Source of the DNA: Bradysia coprophila
Lineage: Eukaryota; Arthropoda; Insecta; Diptera; Sciaridae
Direction: 5' to 3'
DNA: 64,000 nucleotides
Assembly (NCBI RefSeq): GCF_014529535.1
Contig: NW_023503972.1
Location: 1,922,001 to 1,986,000 of the forward strand
The notes under the pieces are model-generated. The model was not told the DNA's origin and made no database searches. It saw only the letters and a program-made list of their open reading frames with translations. The position numbers and the translations under genes are program-made. Shown here piece after piece: positions 1 to 15,671 of the stretch. Position 1 is the stretch's first letter, and every line of letters begins with the position of its first letter.

Positions 1-38
1 ACTTACAAAAAAAAAAAAACAAAAAAAAAACAAGAAAA

Positions 39-568
39 ATGTCCTCCGTTTTGAGAATCGTTTTAATTGCATTGATGGTTGTTTGCTTTTTGATGGCATT
101 TGCAGAAGGTATGTAACACGAACAAGACTGCGATGCAAAAGTAAACTAATAAAAGGTGATCCTTTACTGTGGATTTACATAGCAACGTAAAAGTGACAGA
201 TGCAAAAATTTTCTCATACGGCAACTCGAAATTTCATTCATAATTTTAATTTTATGAATGAAATTTCGGGTTGCAGTATTTAAAAAACATTGCATCTGTC
301 ACTTTTACGTTGCTATGTAAATCCACGGTTATATTAAAACTTTTAAACAAAACGCAGCATCACCGTTCGACACTGAGCCTGCAGCAGAAGCATCGCAAGC
401 AGCGTGTTTGCCAGCTAGCTGTCAATCGTATGGCTGCTGCTCCGGAAACTGTGGCTATTGGTGTAAGTCTTTTGGCATTATCCTTCGGCATTTTACACAT
501 TTTCAATGAGAGAAAAAATCTTTTCCTTTTCTTCAGGTCGAGCTTGCAACATTAACTACGTTTGCTAA
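39..568 (+). CDS. Small secreted cysteine-rich peptide, three exons
   Basis: Exons 39-108, 358-462 and 537-568 join in phase (1,1) to give 68 residues ending in TAA. Residues 1-22 are a clear signal peptide: a basic start, a hydrophobic core rich in Leu, Val and Ile, and a small-residue end (MAFAE). An acidic, Ala-rich stretch follows, about 16 residues, possibly a propeptide. The C-terminal 30 residues hold eight cysteines in the pattern C-x4-C-x4-CC-x3-C-x3-C-x2-C-x5-C, and the chain ends in Cys. Both donors (GTATGT, GTAAGT) and both acceptors (CGCAG, TTCAG) fit consensus. Eight cysteines with a CC pair suggest a disulfide-stabilised extracellular peptide (knottin-like, antimicrobial-like or cuticular). 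I do not recognise the family and assign no activity. Exon 2 can also be read through to a TGA at about 508, which would give an intron-retained form without the last three Cys. The start is the first ATG, just after an A-rich leader; the promoter lies left of the window. Confidence 0.7.
169..326. repeat. 158-bp palindromic MITE in intron 1
   Basis: The outer ~36 bases of each arm are reverse complements (outer motif GTGGATTTACATAGC). A second inner inverted repeat around AATTTCATTCATAA continues to the centre at about 246. It almost fills intron 1 of the Cys-rich peptide gene. Confidence 0.85.
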
Positions 569-1080
569 AACTGCACCACCTGCACTGTATGTTGGGAACA
601 TATTGATTTATAAACTCTTTCCGTCGAATTGTAAAAATTATTTGTAATTAAAGTAAATTTAAAAAATTAACAAAAAAAACGTTTTTCCTACTGGCGACGT
701 TCAAGACTTTTTGAACGATGGTCAGTTTTCTTACATTCGAACAATAGTACATTACCATACCAGTGACGCCCTCGGATTCTTTTACTCATCTGGATACAAG
801 ATAATCAAATTCCTTCACTGGTATAGTATGGCGTTTTACTTTACGAGCGAGGGAAAGGGTTTTCACTTGTGAGCGAAAGTCCACATTCCCTCACTAGTAA
901 AGTAAATTGTCTTTTGCTTGCCGCTCGAGTGACGAAGTACGAAATACGAAAACGTTTTTTAGGAAAAACGAACAAGAAAATATCTCCTAGGAACATCAGC
1001 ACATAAGCGAAAAGAATACTTAAACACGAGTTAGAAAATCGAAATCACTCAGTTAGTCAGGGAGTTGCGGGAATCATTAA
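569..1080. other. Intergenic spacer with small inverted repeats
   Basis: No ORF of note. Contains two short imperfect inverted repeats, about 752-838 (around CCATACCAGTGA) and 834-906 (around TTACTTTACGAGCGAGGGAA). At 1060-1080 there is a GAGTTGCGGGAATC terminus that also bounds the foldback at 60.3-61.0 kb, so MITE-A copy 1 seems to have inserted into a member of that family. Confidence 0.5.
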
Positions 1081-1555
1081 TATTTTTTTTGATACCAACA
1101 TTGAAAAATGATACTTTCGCCCCGCATATGAGGGGCGAAAGTAAAAAAATGCATCCCACGGGGAGAAAGTACTTAACGAAGAGCGAACGCAACTGAACGA
1201 ACAGCGAAAGTGACTGACGTCACAGAAAATGAGAGAAATGAGTCGAGTTGTCAACAGAATCCGCTCATATTATGCAGAATACTTTGATCAAAATTGTAAA
1301 ACACTGTGCGCCAGTGTTCTTATTGAAATTAGCATACAAAGTTGATACTTTTTGTTACTGAATGATTTGTTAGTTATATCTTAATTTTTGTGTGTGTTTA
1401 TTGTTGTGATGGCTAAATTATTAAATTTTTCATATAACAGGGGGCTGCCGCCCCCTGGACCCCCGCATTTTCTGGCTAAATGCCTTTTCATTTCAACATT
1501 TTGTTGCGATGTTTGCGATACGTATCAATTTTCAATGTTGGTATCAAAAAAAATA
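1081..1555. mobile_element. MITE-A copy 1 (475 bp)
   Basis: Terminal inverted repeats of ~33 bp start TATTTTTTTTGATACCAACA and differ by about one base. The interior holds a GGGGCGAAAGT hairpin and a GC-rich stretch (GGGGGCTGCCGCCCCC). No ORF is present, so it would be non-autonomous. Two further copies start at 2255 and 3454. Confidence 0.85.
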
Positions 1556-1680
1556 GTATGAACGACTCGGGGCAAAAATAAAAAAATTCAACCTGTGCGA
1601 TTAGAGCCCTTGCCTTCGGCGCGGGCTCCAACTCTACGGTTGAATTTTTTTACTTTCGCCCCTTGTCATTCAATGTACTA
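1554..1680. repeat. Hairpin element B2 copy 1
   Basis: A ~127-bp inverted repeat bounded by TAGTA/TACTA, with arms reading GGGGC(A/G)AAA.TAAAAAAATTCAACC. The apex is GC-rich (GAGCCC...GGGCTC) and centred on GCCTTCGGC at 1612-1620. It directly abuts MITE-A copy 1, as its second copy (3934-4065) abuts MITE-A copy 3. Confidence 0.8.
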
Positions 1681-1739
1681 TTTCACAGTGGCTCGTCATT
1701 AACGATGGGCGCAATACCACATGTGAAAAAATGAAAATT

Positions 1740-1990
1740 GAAGTTGCGAAGATCAAGGCTGTATACTTGGGGGAGGTCACGCAGATACAGATACGCGGGT
1801 TACACACCACAGTTGATGATAAAATGGCCGATTTCAAACAAAAATTCACCTACTCTGATGATTCTCGTCGTCTTGATGATGTGGTGAATTTTTTTACATG
1901 CAAAATCATCAGAAGTGGTGTGTTCCCGCGTATCTAATAAAATGGCGGTCTGCGTGACCTCCTCAAAGTATACAGCCTTGGCGAAGATTG
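1740..1990. repeat. Foldback element C
   Basis: Arms read GAAGATCAAGGCTGTATACTT at the left and its imperfect reverse complement at 1962-1988, continuing inward through AGGTCACGCAGA and CGCGGGT/ACCCGCG-like segments. A related degraded copy lies at about 45702-45873. Short ORFs here are products of the palindrome, not genes. Confidence 0.75.
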
Positions 1991-2027
1991 ATCTGTTAAG
2001 AGTGATATCGCGAAATCTTCGAACAAC

Positions 2028-2616
2028 TTTGGGACGATACCGTCATCGTCACAGGAAGGTTATAAAAATGAACATGACAAATAATAGCGAGTTTTAACGA
2101 AAATACAAGAACATTTTGCACTGAATAGTATGTTACATACCAAGGATCAAAAAGGTGTGTTTTAGACCCAGGTCTCCGCTTCGCGTCGCTCCATCCCTGG
2201 ACGTTTTCACCACCGTGGTCTAAAACACACCTTTTTGATCCGTGGTTTGTATACTATTTTTTTTGATACCAACATTGAAAAATGATACTTTCGCCCCGCA
2301 TATGAGGGGCGAAAGTAAAAAAATGCATCCCACGGGAGAAAGTACTTAACGAAGAGCGAACGCAACTGAACGAACAGCGAAAGTGACTGACGTCACAGAA
2401 AATGAGAGAAATGAGTCGAGTTGTCAACAAAATCGGCTCATATTATGCAGAATACTTTGATCAAAATTGTAAAACGCTGTGCGCCAGTGTTCTTATTGAA
2501 ATTAGCATACAAAGTTGATACTTTTTGTTACTGAATGATTTGTTAGTTATATCTTAATTTTTGTGTGTGTTATTGTTGTGATGGCTAAATTATTAAATTT
2601 TTTATATACCAGGGGG
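2028..2616. repeat. Duplicated block: hairpin B1 plus truncated MITE-A copy 2
   Basis: This ~590-bp block recurs almost unchanged at 3227-3822. Within it, 2125-2256 is hairpin B1, bounded by TAGTAT/ATACTA with arms AAGGATCAAAAAGGTGTGTT and a GC-rich apex containing GCTTCGC at 2178-2184. MITE-A copy 2 starts at 2255 and breaks off at about 2616, inside the G-run that precedes TGCCGCC in the other copies. Confidence 0.85.
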
Positions 2617-2907
2617 TGACATAGTGGCGCTGATGCTAATCCTCAATTCCTCGATGTGAGAGATGGTCAAAAATCGAAAACATACAATTTTCTTAAGGAG
2701 TTCTTTCCCGATATATGAAAGCTACGTAGTCGTACGGGGTTGGTTGGAAAGGTAAACAAAATTCGTGCAAACAGGGTCTTATTTTGTTTACTATTCACCT
2801 CCACTGAGATATGTGCAGTTTAAAATAAAGTTGGTTACTTCAGCGAGCTTGGTACGTATGGTTCCCCTGTAATCGAAATGCAACAGAAACAACAAAAAAC
2901 TATTTTT
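2616..2907. repeat. 290-bp dispersed repeat, copy 1
   Basis: Begins GTGACATAGTGGCGCTGATG and ends at AACAAAAAACTATTT. A nearly identical copy in the same orientation lies at 6046-6338. It carries no coding potential. Confidence 0.85.
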
Positions 2908-3453
2908 CTTCCTGTAGTACCAAAACCGTCACATTCACTCACCAAATTTAGTACCGAAAGAGCAACATTCTCCCCTACTATTTTCTCTCAATTTTCATTC
3001 CCGCTTATGTCATTTTCGATCCTATCTTTATTCTTTCCCAAATGTGTCAAGTTGTTGTATGTACGCGAATGTAATGTTTTTAGTGTTTTGTGACAATGCA
3101 TTCATAAGGATTGCTTTCAGCATTCATACGGACTGCTTTCGGCATTCATTCGGATGTCTTTCGGCATTCCTACAGATTGCTTATTTTTCGACATTTGTGA
3201 GAATACATGCACACGGAACGGACTTCTTTGGGACGATACCGTCATCGTCACAGGAAGGTTATAAAAATGAACATGACAAATAATAGCGAGTTTTAACGAA
3301 AATACAAGAACATTTTGCACTGAATAGTATGTTACATACCAAGGATCAAAAAGGTGTGTTTTAGACCCAGGTCTCCGCTTCGCGTCGCTCCATCCCTGGA
3401 CGTTTTCACCACCGTGGTCTAAAACACACCTTTTTGATCCGTGGTTTGTATAC

Positions 3454-3935
3454 TATTTTTTTTGATACCAACATTGAAAAATGATACTTTCGCCCCGCAT
3501 ATGAGGGGCGAAAATAAAAAAATGCATCCCACGGGAGAAAGTACTTAACGAAGAGCGAACGCAACTGAACGAACAGCGAAAGTGACTGACGTCACAGAAA
3601 ATGAGAGAAATGAGTCGAGTTGTCAACAAAATCGGCTCATATTATGCAGAATACTTTGATCACTTTGATCAAAATTGTAAAACGCTGTGCGCCAGTGTTC
3701 TTATTGAAATTAGCATACAAAGTTGATACTTTTTGTTACTGAATGATTTGTTAGTTATATCTTAATTTTTGTGTGTGTTATTGTTGTGATGGCTAAATTA
3801 TTAAATTTTTTATATACCAGGGGGCTGCCGCCCCCCGGACTCCCGCATTTTCTGGCTAGATGCCTTTTTATTTCAACATTTTGTTGCGATGTTTGCGATA
3901 CGTATCAATTTTCAATGTTGGTATCAAAAAAAATA
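3454..3935. mobile_element. MITE-A copy 3
   Basis: A complete copy with both TATTTTTTTTGATACC termini. It differs from copy 1 by small changes, among them an 8-base duplication (CACTTTGAT) near 3658. It lies in the loop of foldback D. Confidence 0.85.
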
Positions 3936-4065
3936 GTATGAACGACTCGGGGCAAAAGTAAAAAAATTCAACCTGTGCGATTAGAGCCCTTGCCTTCGGC
4001 GCGGGCTCCAACTCTCGCACACGGTTGAATTTTTTGACTTTCGCCCCTTGTCATTCAATGTACTA
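3934..4065. repeat. Hairpin element B2 copy 2
   Basis: Same structure as 1554-1680, with a longer perfect inner stem (CGCACACGGTTGAATTTTT side intact) and the same GCCTTCGGC apex. It abuts the right end of MITE-A copy 3. Confidence 0.8.
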
Positions 4066-4410
4066 TTTCTTCCTGGAGTACCAAAGTCACATTCCGAACA
4101 AAACATAACAACAAAACTGAACAACATACCGGTGCAAAAGCATTCCATATTAATGCCGAAAGTAATCCGTATGAATGCCTAAAGAAGTCCGTATGAATGC
4201 TGAAAGCAATCCTTGAATGCATTGTCACAAAACACTAAAAACATTACATTCGCGTACATACAACAACTTGACACATTTGGGAAAGAATAAAGATAGGATC
4301 GAAAATGACATAAGCGGGAATGAAAATTGAGAGAAAATAGTAGGGGAGAATGTTGCTCTTTCGGTACTAAATTTGGTGAGTGAATGTGACGGTTTTGGTA
4401 CTACAGGAAG

Positions 4411-5014
4411 AAAAAAAAAATTTATTTCGTTTTTCGTTGATATACTTATAGGTATATGAAACTACATATATAAAATTCTACATCATGTTGTATAGGGTGA
4501 GCGTACCAATCCTCGGACACTTATTGCTCTCTCATTCATAAATAAATAAAATTTTACAATTTAGGGAAGGTTCATTTACGGATGGTAATATCCGAGCGTT
4601 GTTTTATATGGATTTAGCAATAGTGGGGATTCAATTCCCCGGTTTTTAACGGTAAATTGATTCAAATATTTGTAAAAGGAAAAATTCCCTTGGTAAATCC
4701 ACAGATTCCGTTGCTGGCATATATTTTTCCGTTCATGGACGATGGACTTCCTCAATGAAATGGTTGTTTACGTATGTAACTTTGCTGCAAGCGAAAGTAG
4801 CTAAGATCAACCGTCCCAGAGATACAACTTTACATGCATAGATTTATCACTTAAGACGACACAGATCTGATGTGAGTACTGTAGTCTTTGATCCATAGTT
4901 TAACAGGAGTACTTATCAGATGCAGCTGTTGTATAGCAATATGTTCACAGTATGGCTAATTCGAGAACAAAACGCAAACTTTCGACTCGAAATATCACTC
5001 AATGAAAAAACAAT
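4411..5014. other. Spacer between the repeat cluster and Fadd
   Basis: AT-rich. I see no gene, long repeat or RNA gene in it. Confidence 0.5.
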
Positions 5015-5020
5015 TTTATT
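5015..5020 (-). terminator. Poly(A) signal of the Fadd-like gene
   Basis: AATAAA on the minus strand, 8 bases beyond the TGA stop. A very short 3' UTR follows if this signal is the one used. Confidence 0.55.
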
Positions 5021-5027
5021 CCCAAAT

Positions 5028-5793
5028 TCATCGCTCCATAATTTCATAAACTTTTCGTGCTAAATCCTTTCGTCGAGTGTTGATCAATGCGGTACTAATT
5101 TTGTTGACGTATGTGACTTCATTGTAAGATTCCTTCTCAAATTCTTCAAAGATTTTATCAACTTTTCGCGCCACTTCGGTCTGTTCCTTATCGATGGCAT
5201 CAAGGCGGCCTTGCTTAACACGCAAGTGTCTTCCAAATTCCCACAATTTGTTTCCAATTTCGGTCCGTATGAGGTCGATTATTTGGAACCGTTTTTCCGC
5301 CTAAACAGAGATGACAATTTTATGCGACTCGTTCGTCATGGAACTTAATTTAGATCAACTTACGAATCGTTCACCGGAGGATGGCTGAACATGAGCTTCC
5401 TGTGACATTGGATCAATTCTGTCAGCTAATCTTAGTCTCGCTGAAGAAATTTAATTTTTTCAATTCAGTTAATGAACAGCTGAGACTACGATATAAACTT
5501 GGCTCCGTGAACTCACCATACTCGTTGAGGCCTGTAAAGCTTCCGTTTGTAGATTGGAATAAATATCTCGAAAATGCATCATCATGTATACTAATCTCAT
5601 CGCGATTGTTCAATTTGTACTTATCCAGATCGGAATCTTTGATTTGACATTCTTTCCACAGGTGTTTGAACAATTCATATTTTGTGTCAACACAAGCGAG
5701 TCGTCGCGGAGATATCCTTTTACCAAACATGATTTTCAATTTGTCCAAGCCAAGATCTTGCCACGTTCTGGGTTCATTTGCTGGTGAGTCCAT
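5028..5793 (-). CDS. Fadd: FADD-like death-domain adaptor
   Basis: Exons 5793-5517, 5440-5364 and 5300-5028 join in phase (1,0) to 208 residues. Residues ~128-208 match a death domain: IGNKLWEFGRHLRVKQGRLD has the conserved Trp, the G/A-R-x-L-x-V helix and the following Leu-Asp. ARKV, an acidic EEFEKE helix and a final DLARKVYEIM helix come after. This order resembles the FADD C-terminus. The N-terminal ~90 residues (YELFKHLWKECQIKDSDLDK) would be the death-effector-like half, though I see no diagnostic DED motif. In flies FADD is cytoplasmic and bridges the IMD adaptor to the caspase Dredd in antibacterial signalling. Length is a little under the ~240 residues of Drosophila FADD. All splice sites are consensus (GTGAGT, GTAAGT; TTCAG, TTTAG). 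An IMD-like or other death-domain protein is the main alternative. Confidence 0.75.
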
Positions 5794-6651
5794 AGTTTTC
5801 GAGTTAATCTTGTAGAAACGTAAATAAACAACACAGCCTGTCTGAGCATTTGACAGTTAGTTGTCGACGTTCTTGACAGTGGAGTATAGGGTAAACGATG
5901 TTTCCCGAGAGCATAGGGTAAACGACGTAATGCAGACGTGGTTTTGAGTCTTTTTGGTCATTTTTGAAGTCAATTGAAATTGACAGAGCCTATGGAGGGA
6001 CCTACCGAAATCGGACGCATTTTCCAATAGAATTGTAATCGAGAGGTGACATAGTGGCGCTGATGCTAATCCTCAATTCCTCGATGTGAGAGATGGTCAA
6101 AAATCGAAAACATACAATTTTCTTAAGGAGTTCTTTCCCGATATATGAAAGCTACGTAGTCGTACGGGGTTGGTTGGAAAGGTAAACAAAATTCGTGCAA
6201 ACAGGGTCTTATTTTGTTTACTATTCACCTCCACTGAGATATGTGCAGTTTAAAATAAAGTTGGTTACTTCAGCGAGCTTGGTACGTATGGTTCCCCTGT
6301 AATCGAAATGCAACGGAAACAACAAAAAACTATTTTCTCTGATTTCTACTGACTTTCCAACGACACAAAATATGCATGGGTAGTGACCCCATGAATATAC
6401 CTTTGAAGTGTAAGTATCAGTAGGTCTGGAAGATCTACGCACACTTAAAAAAGGAACGTTTTCGACGGAATCTCTCATAATTGTTTTTACAGATTTTCGA
6501 TTCTTGACTGACCATATGGTACAATTAGGACATGACAGAAAATTCGACAACAAATAGAAGACGATGACGTTTCATCTTCACTTTATTTTTTGTGTATTAA
6601 ATCTCCGGGACTCATAATAACAATTATTGTTTATCATCAATACCAGCCAGT
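5794..6651. other. Divergent promoter region between Fadd and the ZAD gene
   Basis: Fadd (-) and the zinc-finger gene (+) are head to head, so both promoters should lie here. About a third of the interval is the 290-bp repeat. I see no convincing TATA or initiator motif. Confidence 0.45.
6046..6338. repeat. 290-bp dispersed repeat, copy 2
   Basis: Nearly identical to 2616-2907 in the same orientation (for example AACAGAAAC against AACGGAAAC at the right end). Here it ends at CTATTT with no foldback D attached. Confidence 0.85.
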
Positions 6652-12767
<6,116 letters not shown>

Positions 12768-13196
12768 CATAAATAGCTAAAGAACGGGAATGTTGTTGTG
12801 TTGTTTCGGGAAATTCTAGTTCGATCGAAAGTCCTTAAAACGACCGAGAATTTCCATAAATTCAATCCCTTTAATGAGGCGACGGTTTTCATTACAAAAA
12901 ACCAATTTGTAAATTTTCTATTTTCATTTGGGTTTGATCATTTTTTATTTTCCAAGTAAAAAGTACCATAATTGCAAATGATTTTATTCCAACCCGTAAA
13001 TCATAGTGATGGTAGCAAAAGTTGTGGGCCTATGTGGAGATAAGCTTACACCATACACATTGTTTTTATTTCGTTTGATGATACGCAATCGCAAACTGCC
13101 TGCATAAACAGATGACGTACAGAGTATTCTACTCTAGTTTGTGATGGGATTGAGGAACGAAGTAACCTGCACGAAAAAAATACCAATTCAATTAAT

Positions 13197-13386
13197 TTAA
13201 TGCGTACCCACTCGGTACGTTGTGTTTACATCGTATGTGAAGTTCGATGTAAATTTAATACTCAATATTTCAATTTACCGGTTATGTAGTGTCGCCTACT
13301 GAAATTTGGTTTTTAATGCAAAAGAAAAATTGATGTTAAATTGATGATTTTATGGTTTCAACGACCGAGTGGGTACGCATTAAAGC
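13197..13386. repeat. 190-bp MITE with TTTAATGCGTACCCACTCGG termini
   Basis: Terminal inverted repeats of ~20 bp (right end ACCGAGTGGGTACGCATTAAA allowing one change) enclose AT-rich, non-coding sequence. Confidence 0.8.
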
Positions 13387-13403
13387 AGGATACAGAAGAC
13401 ACC

Positions 13404-13449
13404 GTGTAAATGGTCGATTCCACAAGCGCTTATGTAATCGACCATTTAC
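13404..13449. repeat. Short perfect hairpin
   Basis: GTAAATGGTCGATT and its exact reverse complement are separated by 16-18 bases. Origin unknown; it could be the core of a decayed MITE. Confidence 0.7.
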
Positions 13450-13493
13450 ATGGTCTCTGCTGTAATCTACTATTACGGGCGAAATTGTTTCAT

Positions 13494-13684
13494 TTCGCTT
13501 AATAGTATATTACTTCCGAGGTTCCAAGTTGTGTATTTGATAAGTGGGGTGTTACAGCCCGACCCGAAGGGGAGGGCTGTATTCCCCACTTATCAAATAC
13601 ACAACTTGGAACCTCGTAAGTACAATGCTTTACGTGATTAGGCAATGTAAATGAAAATGAAACATGCCGTAACACGTAAAATTC
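13494..13684. mobile_element. Hairpin element N, copy 1
   Basis: A ~110-bp near-perfect hairpin (arm GAGGTTCCAAGTTGTGTATT, apex CCCGAAGGGG) with a further ~65 bp of flank ending TTACGTGTTACGGC. The same unit, flank included, is found in opposite orientation at 39453-39632. Confidence 0.85.
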
Positions 13685-14316
13685 ATTATTCAGCTTTTGG
13701 AAGGTACTTTCAAAAAAAAAAAAAAAAGAGACAAAGGTCTGTTCAGCTCGAGAGGAGTTGATGGTGATTCTTAAGCTTCCTAATTGGTGACCGGAGCAGA
13801 TGCTCTCTCCCTCCGCCACAGATTCGGCTCCGATAATCAATAATTTTGTTTTGTAGCTAAATCACTACAACTACTGTACATGTAATGCGCGCCACAGTAG
13901 AACCTCACTTGGGGCGCATACATGTACAGTCCATGTGATTCAGATGTAAATGTTTTTTGGAAAAAAATTGCATAAATGACTTAAGTCGAAAAATTGATAA
14001 AAAATAATTAGCATAAGAGACTTAAGTCCCTTATGCAAATTAGGGCAGAGCGAACTATAATACACTTGAAAATCCAAATCGTAACAAATGAATAAAAGGA
14101 TAAAACTGCAATGGAAATATAAATAAAATCATGCATTTGACGAAATTTTAAAAAGTGCTGAGTCGTTGCTATTACATGAAGCTTATTGAATTAAATTCGA
14201 TTGAAAACAGGCTGCGCCATTACCACATCAATAAATACGGAATTCACAGACGATGAACTAAATTAAACGCAAAATGAATGGTGTCTGGAATGGACTTCAT
14301 AAAAACTGATTGAAAT

Positions 14317-15671
14317 TTATGAATTTCCACATGGTAGCGATCTGATGAATTCGGAATAAGTGTTTTTCATTCTATTCCAGATATCATTCATAAACATTAA
14401 AAATCCTAAATTGAATACAATGAATTGCACTTGTCTATTAAAAGAATCAATATAGCTAGCTAATGTGGTGCAGTTTCCACAAAGATAAATCGACAACCAG
14501 CAAAAAGAATAAATTATAAACAGACCTATCAGGCGGCATATAAACGCTCGACAGGACATCGTGGCGGCAGCTGGTGGAGTTGGATGCGCGGGTGGAGTCG
14601 GCTGAACGGTTGGCAGACTTGGTCGTACAGTTTCTTTAACGAAAACATCATCAACTTCTTCATTGATAAATTGTTGAAAGCTTTCTGGATGCAGTATGCA
14701 GTATTCTACGCCATCTTTACCTGAAGAATGCAGAAATATAAACTTCACATGGGAAAGGAAGAGAGCAATTTTCTTAAGAGACCACAATAACGTCTGTCTT
14801 TCGGTGGACCACAATAGCTTTTAAGGGAATAATTTGTGAGACCATTGCAATAATTCTCAAATATTATTTCACGAAATAATTGATTGAAATTAATTTTGGA
14901 ATTTAAGTTCATCTTGTGAAATAATTTCTAACGATTCTGAGATTTCTAGAGACATTTTCATGAATTTGGGGTGAAACAAAAGCCGGTTGAATATCGACCA
15001 AAACTAGGTGAAAAAAAAAACAAAATCGGGTGAAAGATTATTAATTCCTTCGCCTTAAATAAACTCAAACAAGTTCAAAAACGTAGGAGGACTTGTGACT
15101 GGATTATTCAAGTCTGACCTTGGGAACATGTGATCGACTTGGATGCTGTTCCTGGCGTTTGAAATTAATCAATATTGATATAATTCGACACTGAGAGAAT
15201 CTTTTGGTTCTTCCGGATGATAGGGATGATGGACTGAGATGGAGAGCCTCATGGTCTATTTGAAAGCTCTGGACCATGACAGAAAAGAATATATGAACCA
15301 GGCTAGGATAACTGGAAAACGCGAGGAATATTTTAAAGCATTAGAAATGCGTTGACATTAGTGCCTCACATACAGACTACTGAAAGATCACCCAGTATAA
15401 GAAATTTCTATGAAATGATGGTTTTCGACATATTTCGCGATTTGGTATGAAGGTTTTTCGATAAAATTCGGTGGGAATAACAAATTGTCGACCACGGTTC
15501 GGTTCACATACCTGGATAATCAATACGAAAACTTTCGATTCCCAAACACGACACTATTTCTGAAATTTTAGTCATGAATTCATCGAAATTTTGTAAAGAA
15601 GCACTGATACGAAAATTTCTCAATTCGTCTTCAGCCAGGGTTTTAACACTGATACGGTATGAGCGTTTCAT
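14317..15671 (-). CDS. Unrecognised protein: possible PB1-like N-terminus, C-terminal membrane segments
   Basis: Exons 15671-15512 and 14720-14317 join in phase 1 to 187 residues; donor GTATGTG, acceptor TTCTTCAG. Residues 1-75 have the layout of a PB1 domain: a basic first strand (KRSYRISVKT), a DELRNFRI segment, a helix (FDEFMTKISEIV), then FRIDYPGKDGVEYCIL, which resembles the acidic OPCA loop. A Pro/Thr-rich linker (PTPPAHPTPPAA) leads to two hydrophobic stretches near ~105-127 and ~145-163 that could be membrane helices. Ref(2)P/p62-type proteins also begin with PB1 but are soluble and larger, so this is not that protein. Role unknown. The gene model is fairly secure because the phase and both splice sites fit; the domain call is weak. 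Confidence 0.6.

Larger units (their letters stand above)
2908..4410. mobile_element. 1.5-kb foldback element D
   Basis: Long inverted arms at about 2908-3190 and 4135-4410 share the terminus CTTCCTGTAGTACCAAAACC and differ at few positions. The arms end inward in tandem-like GGATTGCTTTCGGCATTCAT units. The loop holds hairpin B1 copy 2 (3325-3455), MITE-A copy 3 and hairpin B2 copy 2. A second CTTCCTGGAGTACCAAA terminus at 4072 suggests an older, related end. No transposase is visible. Confidence 0.8.
12768..14316. other. Spacer with several hairpin elements
   Basis: The 3' flank of the zinc-finger gene meets the 3' flank of the convergent gene at 14317. It contains three elements listed separately and an imperfect inverted repeat at about 13872-13925 around TGTACATGTA. 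A poly-A run is at 13711-13728. No coding sequence is seen. Confidence 0.5.
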
